A program made the position numbers and the translations under genes. From NCBI RefSeq assembly GCF_032854445.1, contig NC_088298.1, forward strand, positions 2,602,160 through 2,666,159: a stretch of 64,000 bases of DNA, read 5' to 3'. Of this stretch, positions 38,901-50,900 are shown one piece after another (the stretch's first letter is position 1; every line of letters starts with the position of its first letter). Below the pieces are notes generated by a model, which searched no databases, was not told the origin of the DNA, and saw nothing but the letters and a program-made list of their open reading frames with translations. The stretch comes from Liolophura sinensis. Taxonomy: Eukaryota; Mollusca; Polyplacophora; Chitonida; Chitonidae.

Positions 38901-41900
38901 TCGAGGCACTTGGCGGGTGTTCACCCGAGTTCCAAGCAAGATCAACGATGACGTAACTTCTGAAAAAATCTGACATTTGACGGAAAATAATGCATAATAT
39001 AGTGGGCTAATTAACAGGTAGAAAAATACCCCCAAAATGAAATTTTTTTTTTAAAAATTGCGGGGCACAATTTTCTTCACTTGGCCCTGAAACATACACT
39101 TTGTTTTATAGTGCCTTTGCCTGTATCCCTTAACATCTATATTTAAATACACACCATCTGCAGTTTATGAGGAGGCTTGATCTCTCTTTTATGTAACATG
39201 AGTGGTAATGAAAAGTAATGCAGTTTCCATTTCCCTGGACACCTGTATGTTATAAATCCTGATTTAAAGCTGATTGTCATCTGTCAGTGCAAAATATTAT
39301 TGTAGTACACATTATTAGAATGTGTAAGTTGTATAAGGCCTTTCTATTGTGTTTTGATCAAGTGTGGACGTCTGAGTGGCTTTAGTGTATTGATTATAAT
39401 CTCTAGGTGTACAGTAGGTGTAAAATTACATCTCTGGCTGCTCGTATACGCATGTAGACACTGGAGACATTTCACACACTACTGCTAGCTGATTTTGTGA
39501 TGATATTTGCAGCTCATGCAGACTACATAATGTGTGCTAATTTCTGTATTGGATGTACGCATGATGTGGTTTGTGGTTACTAGGAAACCAGCAATCACAG
39601 TCTGACAAAGACACGTGCTAAATGTACATTGTATTATGAAGGCCATGTCAAAGTCATAGCCACCTTTGCCCTAACTCCCAGTACCTCCCAGCTGATGAGA
39701 TAAGATAATTTATTTAATAATTTATTCATTTGTTCAACGTAAATCTTTACATTATACATAGGCAGACATTAAGGAAGACAATGGTTCTGATAAAGCTCAA
39801 AAAGAGCTTGTTGTGTTCCATGGAAACGGTAAAGTCTAACACAGACAGCGCTAGACCATGTTTGCTGGTGATTTTACAGTGTGCTCGGTTTATAAACATA
39901 CGTGTACCATGCAGAAAAAACTTACACAATAAAAAAAAACAAAAACAATAAGATTTGTGTAAGGAGCTTTCTGCATCCTGCAGAAAATGATAAAGTCTAA
40001 CAGATTATGGATTATGTCCAATGCCCCCCCCCCCAAAAAAATGACACAAGCAGGAATATTTATGACACTTGCAATGTCCTTTATTTTCGAGTTTATTTAT
40101 GTTACCTGCATGAGCACATACCATTGTTAACTTAATGGTATGTGAAAGTAGATTAAAAAGTAAATTAAGATTTGGTGGAATTCATTCCATATGAAGTAAT
40201 AAATAGTGTACTAAATTCTGTACGTGGAAGGGTAAAAGCTAGAAACTTCTGACCACACACTCGGTAGAATTTGGTTTCCTTTACACAGGAGTTGACTGCA
40301 GCTATTTTATCACACACCAGTTAGGTATTACAAAATTATAGCGTCTGGAAAACAAGCAAAAGTATGGTGGTAATGGTACTTCTTTTTATTTATTTGATAG
40401 GTCCTAAAATCATGCTCTACATTTTTCCACATGCACGATGGCTGTCAGCTTGGGTGGAAGAAACTAAAGTGCAGGGAGTAAACTTACTGCCGTCATCTAA
40501 TTGGACAAATAGTAACTACAGCATTTAAGCACCAGTCCAGTAAATAAATTATTACATGTATATAGAGTGGCCTGTGACCCTGACTTCACGCTAGTTCACG
40601 TACAGGTACATGTTTTGTCTGTGTAAGGTTGGACTGTCTCGCTTCTTTCTTGTAGATATTGTGATTTTGTCCCTGCAATATTTATCAGACAGATAATCAT
40701 TGCTGCGTATATATAAAACTGAGGGGACACGAATCATACGACCTATTTATGCTGCGGAGAGCACTAATGTTGTGGCCTGACATCACATTGATGCGCCATG
40801 GAGCGCAGCAGAATTTGTCATGCTGTGTTCTTGTGCCGTTATTTAGCTGTGCAGGGTGTAAATTATGTAAACCCCTGATGTGATTTATATGCCCCTTTTG
40901 GGCATGGCTTGGAGTTCTAACACATGTATGTCGCCCTTTTAACTTGATTATTCAGCCACTACATGAAGCAATCAAGAATCGCAGGTGATGTAGAAACAGT
41001 CTTCTTTTAATCGATAAAGCATGGTTTTTGTTTGCAGTTTGTAGGCCTGTAAGTTATTCTTCTATTTACCTCTATTAATTATTGATATACATCCATGTGA
41101 ATAAGTACAGATCAACTCAACCACCCCCCATCCCTATCAAACCCACACACTGATGACAACCATACACATTCATGTGAACAAGTACAGATCAACTCAACCA
41201 CCCACCAACCCTATCAAACCCACACACTGATGACAACCATACACATCCATGTGAACAAGTACAGATCAACTCAACCACCCCCCATCCCTATCAAACCCAC
41301 ACACTGATGACAACCATACACATCCATGTGAACAAGTACAGATCAACTCAACCACCCCCCATCCCTATCAAACCCACACACTGATGACAACCATACACAT
41401 TCATGTGAACAAGTACAGATCAACTCAACCACCCACCAACCCTATCAAACCCACACACTGATGACAACCATACACATCCATGTGAACAAGTACAGATCAA
41501 CTCAACCACCCACCATCCTTATCAAACCCATACACTGATGACAACCATACACATCCATGTGAACAAGTACAGATCAACTCAACCACCCACCAACCCTATC
41601 AAACCCATACACTGATGACAACCATACACATCCATGTGAACAAGTACAGATCAACTCAACCACCCACCATCCCTATCAAACCCACACACTTATGACAACC
41701 ATACACATTCATGTGAACAAGTACAGATCAACTCAACCACCCACCAACCCTATCAAACCCATACACTGATGACAACCATACACATCCATGTGAACAAGTA
41801 CAGATCAACTCAACCACCCACCAACCCTATCAAACCCATACACTGATGACAACCATACACATCCATGTGAACAAGTAAAGATCAACTCAACCACCCACCA

Positions 41901-44900
41901 ACCCTATCAAACCCATACACTGATAACAACCATACACATCCATGTGAACAAGTACAGATCAACTCAACCACCCACCAACCCTATCAAACCCATACACTGA
42001 TGACAACCATACACATCCATGTGAACAAGTACAGATCAACTCAACCACCCACCAACCCTATCAAACCCACACACTGATGACAACCATACACATCCATGTG
42101 AACAAGTACAGATCAACTCAACCACCCACCAACCCTATCAAACCCACACACTGATGACAACCATACACATCCATGTGAACAAGTACAGATCAACTCAACC
42201 ACCCACCAACCCTATCAAACCCATACACTGATGACAACCATACACATCCATGTGAACAAGTACAGATCAACTCAACCACCCACCAACCCTATCAAACCCA
42301 TACACTGATGACAACCATACACATCCATGTGAACAAGTACAGATCAACTCAACCACCCACCAACCCTATCAAACCCATACACTGATAACAACCATACACA
42401 TCCATGTGAACAAGTACAGATCAACTCAACCACCCACCAACCCTATCAAACCCATACACTGATGACAACCATACACATCCATGTGAACAAGTACAGATCA
42501 ACTCAACCACCCACCAACCCTATCAAACCCACACACTGATAACAACCATACACATCCATGTGAACAAGTACAGATCAACTCAACCACCCACCAACCCTAT
42601 CAAACCCACACACTGATGACAACCATACACATCCATGTGAACAAGTACAGATCAACTCAACCACCCACCAACCCTATCAAACCCATACACTGATGACAAC
42701 CATACACATCCATGTGAACAAGTACAGATCAACTCAACCACCCACCAACCCTATCAAACCCATACACTGATGACAAATTCAGGAAAAATGATTATAATAA
42801 CTACCTTAAATGACCATAAATTTTGACCATGACTAACTTGCCCATTTTTCCAGATTCTGGGAGTTCTGTTGATTTTAGAAAGGTGTTTTGAGGTTTGCTT
42901 TGAACATGGGATGATATTCCACCATAGATTTGGTTTCAGCACCAAAAATAATATTTGTGACATATATTAGCCTTTAAAAATTCACTTTTGTGTGTAAATT
43001 TGAGGGCGTATTGGGTAAATTGTTACTCAGTTTGCTTTGTCATTAAATTGCTTTGATCAGTCAGTAAGTACCATACAGGGATTTCATACGTTTGGGGCAG
43101 AAGGCTTCCCAGGATAACTAACCGGCTATGTGACGGAAAACTAACTTGCTTTTTTTTCTTTTCACAAAACATGCTGCAGGTGTGTTGTAGCCATTTTCTA
43201 ATGAACTCCCAGATCCTGCCACCAGGATATTGTATACTACTTCAGAGATGTATAGTCATGTGTGGATTCAGTGATTATTGATGATAATGTAGTTGTCAAA
43301 ATTAAGACGGTTTTTATCTCCATATAGTGTTAGATCCTCCTTCTGAATGATGATGCACTCAGCACACGACCTTAGACTTAAGACAGAATTTCAAATCACT
43401 TTAAAATTGTTAATTATTTCATAACCAGGTCAAAATATTGCTTGACAGTGTAAATTCTGGGAGATTGTGTTATTGTAAAGCAAATTTGTGTAAAGAAACA
43501 CACCATGTTAACGTTAAGGATTGTAATTTTGACTTCAATCTAAGATCACATTGTGATCTCGGGGCTTAAGAGTTCAGTCCTGGTACTGTGATTTCTATAT
43601 CACTCCATACATTACTTCATTGTGAACCACTACATTGTTTTGTTCTGGTGTTTGAGTCAGGGACCATATACAGCTATCCTTAAAACTAAATGACCTAAAA
43701 TTTCCCCCCAAAAGGTGCATCATTAGAAGCAAATAAGTGTCACAAAATATTACCTTTGGTGCTGCAAGTTGCATTTCTCCCGTAGGATATCATCCAACCT
43801 CCCAAGCATACCTCAGAACACTAAGACTCTCAAAATTTATAGCCAAAATGAACAATTTTAGTAGTCATGGGGAAAGTTTAGGTCTTTTGTGGTGTGCATC
43901 ATTTTGTAACCATCTTTGTTGCGCTCAATGCATGGTCCTCAGTTGAGGAGGAGGCCGAGGATGAGGATTGGTATGAGGAGGATCCAGAGAGTTACGAGGA
44001 GGAAGAGGAGGAGGAGGAAGAGGAAGGCCAGTCTGTCGTGCCTTAGTGCTTTCTGTCATGTTTGTGCCAGTGCCATAGCTACTGTGATCTTTTGGTTCTA
44101 GGTCCACTTACATGAAAACCATCTTAATGTTGTGAGCATGTTACTGCCATGACTATTTATAAACGCCTATAGTGTCAAAGTTTGTGTAATGGGTGGTATG
44201 TGTGGTTTGTGTAATGGGTGATGTGTGTGGTTTGTGTAATGGGTGGTGTGTGTGGTTTGTGTAATGGGTGGTGTGTGTGGTTTGTATAATGGGTGGTGTG
44301 TGTGGTTTGTGTAATGGGTGGTGTGTGTGGTTAGTGTAATGGGTGGTGTGTGTGGTTTGTGTAATGGGTGGTGTGTGTGGTTTGTGTAATGGGTGATGTG
44401 TGTGGTTTGTGTAATGGGTGGTATGTGTGGTTTGTGTAATGGGTGGTATGTGTGGTTTGTGTAATGGGTGGTGTGTGTGGTTTGTGTAATGGGTGGTGTG
44501 TGTGGTTTGTGTAATTGGTGGTATGTGTGGTTTGTGTAATGGGTGGTATGTGTGGTTTGTGTAATGGGTGGTGTGTGTGGTTTGTGTAATGGGTGGTGTG
44601 TGTGGTTAGTGTAATGGGTGGTATGTGTGGTTTGTGTAATGGGTGATGTGTGTGGTTTGTGTGGTTTGTGTAATGGGTGATGTGTGTGGTATGTGTGGTT
44701 TGTGTAATGGGTGGTATGTGTGGTTTGTGTAATGGGTGGTGTGTGTGGTTTGTGTAATGGGTGATGTGTGTGGTTTGTGTAATGGGTGGTGTGTGTGGTT
44801 TGTATAATGGGTGGTATGTGTGGTTTGTGTAATGGGTGGTGTGTGTGGTTTGTATAATGGGTGGTGTGTGTGGTTTGTGTAATGGGTGGTGTGTGTGGTT

Positions 44901-47900
44901 TGTGTAATGGGTGGTGTGTGTGGTTTGTGTAATGGGTGGTATGTGTGGTTTGTGTAATGGGTGATGTGTGTGGTTTGTGTGGTTTGTGTAATGGGTATTG
45001 TGTGTGGTTTGTGTAATGGGTGGTATGTGTGGTTTGTGTAATGGGTGGTGTGTGTGGTTTGTGTAATGGGTGGTGTGTGTGGTTTGTGTAATGGGCTCCA
45101 GCTGTAGTGATGAGGTATGGTCTTTACTGCCTTTGATGTCTGAGGTCCCTGTTGTGATGAGATATGGTCTTTACTGCCTTTGATGTCTGAGGTACTTGTT
45201 GTGATGAGATATGGTCTTTACTGCCTTTGACGTCTGAGGTACTTGTTGTGATGAGATATGGTCTTTACTGCCTTTGATGTCTGAGGTCCTTGTTGTGATG
45301 AGATATGGTCTTTACTGCCTTTGATGTCTGAGGTCCTTGTTGTGATGAGATATGGTCTTTACTGCCTTTGATGTCTGAGGTCCTTGTTGTGATGAGATAT
45401 GGTCTTTACTGCCTTTGATGTCTGAGGTCCTTGTTGTGATGAGATATGGTCTTTACTGCCTTTGATGTCTGAGGTCCTTGTTGTGATGAGATATGGTCTT
45501 TACTGCCTTTGATGTCTGAGGTCCTTGTTGTGATGAGATATGGTCTTTACTGCCTTTGATGTCTGAGGTCCTTGTTGTGATGAGATATGGTCTTTACTGC
45601 CTTTGATGTCTGAGGTCCTTGTTGTGATGAGATATGGTCTTTACTGCCTTTGATGTCTGAGGTCCTTGTTGTGATGAGATATGGTCTTTACTGCCTTTGA
45701 TGTCCGAGCTACTTGTTGTGATGAGATATGGCCTTTACTGCCTTTGATTTCTGAGGTCCTTGTTGTGATGAGATATGGTCTTTACTGCCTTTGATGTCTG
45801 AGGTCCTTGTTGTGATGAGATATGGTCTTTACTGCCTTTGATGTCTGAGGTCCTTGTTGTGATGAGATATGGTCTTTACTGCCTTTGATGTCTGAGGTCC
45901 TTGTTGTGATGAGATATGGTCTTTACTGCCTTTGATGTCTGAGGTCCTTGTTGTGATGAGATATGGTCTTTACTGCCTTTGATGTCTGAGGTCCTTGTTG
46001 TGATGAGATATGGTCTTTACTGCCTTTGATGTCTGAGCTACTTGTTGTGATGAGATATGGCCTTTACTGCCTTTGATGTCTGAGGTCCTTGTTGTGATGA
46101 GATATGGTCTTTACTGCCTTTGATGTCTGAGGTACTTGATGTGATGAGATATGGTCTTTACTGCCTTTGGTTTTTATTGCCTTTGATGTCAGAGGTCCTT
46201 GTTATGATGCAATATTGAAGTCTAGTTGTGGATGTTCCTGAGAGCTTCACATAGTAATGCATACATGTGGCCTAGTCTTCGTAATTGATTGATGTGATAG
46301 TACATGTAGATCGAAGTCTTTTTTTGTGTGTTCCTGAGAGCCTCACAACGTAATGCATACATGTGGTGTAGTCTTCGTAATCAATTGATGTGATAGCTAG
46401 ATCAAAGTCTTTTTTTGTGTGTTCCTGAGAGCCTCACAAAGTAATGCATACATGTGGTCTAGTCTTCGTAATCAATTGATGTGATAGCTAGATCAAAGTC
46501 TTTTTTTGTGTGTTGATGAGAGCTATAAACATGCAGCTATGTCCTTTATGTCATGTATGCATGTGTATTTGTTGTTGAAATAGTCTCTGCTTTCTAGAAG
46601 TCTAGATATCTGGCCTGAACAAGGTGATATGATGTGATTGATATGAAGTTTTGATATGTAATATGCAGTAGTCTCTTATGTACGGTGTAAACAGTCTATA
46701 CCAGTCAGGCTATACCTGTGGAAGATTACATGCCTGACTTGGTGTAAATGCATGTTGGTGTGAAGTATTAGACGTAATCTATAAATTGGGACATAATAGA
46801 CCACACCAAAGTCTTACCAGAATGGAATGTGTAAAATCGATGTCATGGTGAGATACAGGTATACTCGCTGCTAGCAAAAAAACCTCTCAGAGTATAATTC
46901 ATCCATGCACTTATTATATTTCAACCAAGAATATCTGGCATCTGGGAAGTGTTTTCAAGTCATTTTTCTTGTAAAGGTACTTCCGTATGTAGGTCAGTCG
47001 GTTGCAAGATGTTGTATATATATATATATATATATAATATCCAATAAATGTAATAAATAATAAATCATCTTTGGTTTACAAAACCACACAAACACCAGAA
47101 ATACTGAATTTCTCCTAAAGTTTAGCCCATGAAAACACACTTCCAGAAGCACATAAAGGCCTTAAAATGATAATTTTGATGCCAACACATGTTTTTTCGA
47201 TTATAAATTAACATACTCCACTGTGTCCTTTTCTGTAATGGTTTTTTTTTTTTTTTTTTTGATTTTCTCTTCACAGATGCCCAGACAGCAGAGAGTGAAA
47301 CCAAAGCTGAAGGTAAGAGCATTTTCTCCTTTTGCCCATAGCTATATTTTATTTAACCTTATACATCAAATAGTTACAATATTTTCACGCCAAACACCTT
47401 TTGATCTAAAAATACGATGAAATTGAATTTTTTTTTAATTTCTTTCGTTCAGATTCTGAGCAGAAACCAGAAGATGAGGAAGCAAAGGCTGAAGGTAGGC
47501 CAAATTAAGGTTATTGATTTCAAATCTGTAGTACCTGATTTCTTGGTTTTTGTTCCAAAAACATAAACATGCATACATGTATTTGAAATAACCTCTATCT
47601 CTCCATAAAGGTTCTATATTGCAATGTTTAACATGGAAATTGGATTGAGAAAACTGCTTTTTATTAAAATACATGTATTAGTTGACTTAATTGATTTATA
47701 TTGTATAAAATTGGCCATAATACATAGAACAATATTGCCAAGCAAAAATGTTGTGCAGACAATGCAGTTTGCTCAGGTATCAATTATATGTGCATAAGTA
47801 TAAAGACAGATTAAGTTACTTGCTACATATGAAGTAATGACAGATGTACTTCTATTATAAATTTGCTGATGCATCGTTTAACTAAATAATGTATTTAACT

Positions 47901-50900
47901 TTCACAATGCCTGTACAATTACGTGGATGCTTCAAAGAATTTCTTATCTGTTGTAAGGAAAAAAACGTAAATTTTCTTACCTTGTTTGTCTTAATGTTAC
48001 ATTGTACAGTATATTAACATGTATAAAGAAGCTAATATTTATTAGAAATGACTGCAAAACACAGCTAAGAAATGACCTGCAGGTGATGTTATAGGACTGT
48101 CCTAAAACAAAGCTTTCAACAGTATTGGGAGGTTAAAATTTAGGTGTGTTATAGCCTGGGTGACTTAGCTGCTGTAACAACTGGGTGAGCAGAAGGTCAA
48201 CTCTATGAAAGCGTCTTGCTTTTGGTCATTTCTTTGCTATACATGTACATGTAGGTTTAAAATGAAAGAAAGCTAAATAAAATGAAGTTAAGCTTATCAG
48301 ATGGACAGGTGAAAACTGCATAAAAATACTTTAATGTAATCTTTTTTTTTCAGATTTGTTAAGACAGTTAAAGACATTGAAATGTTTTAATTCTATGATG
48401 GGCTTTATGAACCAATTAGCTGGTCTTTAGGTTCTCTGACATCACAGGAAGTTTTTCCTATGCTACGGACAGTTTTTAATGTGCTAAAAGCTCTTTATAT
48501 TACCTCAGAAGTAGTAAAAGAGGATTAAGATAATGTTCTAAAAGAATTGGTCGTGTGCATGAAGTGTGATGTCAGGGTACCCTGCAGAATGGTCCATAAA
48601 GCCCACCTAATATTGTTCTGTATTTTTTATTCAGTGCAAAAAAATTTCCCCTAATGCTCACTTCATTTTGATGCAGTCTTTTCCTTTAACTAACCCTGAG
48701 TAGTTTCAGCTTATAGTTACTAGCTTTTTCGCCATTTTACCAAATACTTCTTTGCCTTGCATGTTTAGCATATCTGTAAGATGTTTATATTAATATATAC
48801 ATATATATACGTATTATATTAATACGTACATTTAAAAAAAAATTTTTAGACACTAACTTCAATTTTGGTACTTCTTGATTTAGAAAACAGATTTTTCGTT
48901 CTGCAGATTAGAAAATGTTAAATTATTCTAATGTAGCCTGACAATCTTTTTTTCCATGTCACAGAAACATTGTCAAATGTGTAGATTTTTATTCAAGAAA
49001 AATGAAGAAAAGTTACAAATTAAGTAATTTATACACGTAAAAGGAATTAAAAATCCTTATAAAGGGTTGAAGAGAATGATTCTTCCTAGATGGAAAAGAT
49101 TTTTCAATTTTCCATACAGAAATTTCTTCCATAATAATGTTTAGTTGATGAGGCAAAGCTAATCCAGAACTTTTGGCTGGATGCAGATTTTACAGAATTT
49201 TTTCTGAATGAACAAATTTTATGAAAATTTTGCAAGGTATAAACGTTTTAACTATGTATAAGCCCGCATGGGGGTTGTGAATTTCAGATATGACCAGTTG
49301 GCAAAAAAAAAAAAAAATGTAAAAATCCACACATGCCTGGACAACTATGGAAAAACTTAGCTTTCACCTTGAAGATGTATACACGTGGATCAAGGCAAGC
49401 TTCTGAAACTGAGCCAGACTGTAAATAGTGGTTTGCCCTTGTCTCCATCCTAAAGCAGGATCGACCCGACTGCCTTTGCTTTATTGAAGCAGAAACCCTA
49501 GTATTTTACTCGGCCATCTTGTTTTTTTTAAAAAAAAGTAGTGCCCATGAAGAGTTGTCTCTTATACTCCGCAATTTCAAACCAGAATCGCACCATCCTG
49601 AGTTTGATAGTTCCAGATGTACATAAAGCGATGGCTTATCCAGCGAAACTAACGCTGTATTTGTCTTTATTTGCCGGGTTCTTTTTTTCTTTCGTTCTAT
49701 AACATTTACAGGCTACGAATCAAACAAAATCTACCTTTATAGGTTCAAGGGTTTGAAAGTTCACACACCAAATATGTTTGGAAAAATGTCATCAGGATGA
49801 CCTAATTGGCACAAGCCTAATAAAACCTTAGCACTGGAAACTGAAGGTTCAAGAGGTCACAAATTATGTGGCCACTTTGTCTGGCTTGTTTGCATCCTAT
49901 GGGCTTGTTAACCCGAGACGTGCCAAATGTGAGATATGACCAATACATATTTCTGTTTCATGGGACTGTGTCTGTTTTTATTATGAATTAATAAATAAGT
50001 GATGAAACCAATATATAAGAATCCAAAGCATGTTACACAAAAAAAATATTTTGCCAAGGCTCTGTTTTAGTTTCCTGCTCTTATAATTCGCTGTCTGTGC
50101 ATTTAATTGCCTCAACAGCATGATGCCCATATTGCGGAGGAACAAGCATTTATGCTAAAGTGTCTTCCATTAGCACTGTATCTGTGAGTGACGTGTAGGA
50201 GACATCAGTCACACTCTGAACTGATGCCCTAAAACCTAATTCCCAATGTCGTGTTTTAGTAAATAAATAAACACCTTGTTCTCAGTAAGAGAACAGAAAA
50301 ATATGCAACTTGTCTGAAAATCAGTTACCTGGAAATAAAAGTAGCGATGAGCTTTTTTTTTGTGTCGCATATATATAATCAGATGCCATTCGATCGACTG
50401 CCTTGTTATGGAGACCGCGTGATGCACTCTCCTTTTCTGTGGTCAGCTGTTATATTGATGCCCAAGTAAACTAAATATTCTAAATACTTTGGTGAAGGAA
50501 GAATGAGATTTCCCGATGTTTCATTCAGCAAGAGTTTTATTTTCATGGTGAAAGTCTGTATTTAAAAGTGGACGGAACGTTTGGTGAAGTGTTCTATATA
50601 AACAATGGCGGTGTTACCGTGACAGTTTTGTTTGCGTATTACTCTATGCGTTGTATTCTGCCAGATATCAGATGTATGCTTTTATTCCTGAATGGATGGT
50701 AATGTTCATAGAAAATAATACACACACGCACGTTTACTGGGATCAGTGTATATTTAAACGCCATGAAACTTTCACTTCATTTGTCAGGTTGTTATACCTG
50801 TGAGATGTACAGGGATATACCTGTGAAGCTTGACATAATGTGTTTCTTTATTCCGACGCCTGTAATATCTGCTGTTTTCACATTTCTACTCTCTTTTTTT

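Noticed and set aside
48351-48420. Possible tail exon after a TTTTTTTTCAG acceptor
   Set aside because: No donor in a fitting phase and no acidic coding character.
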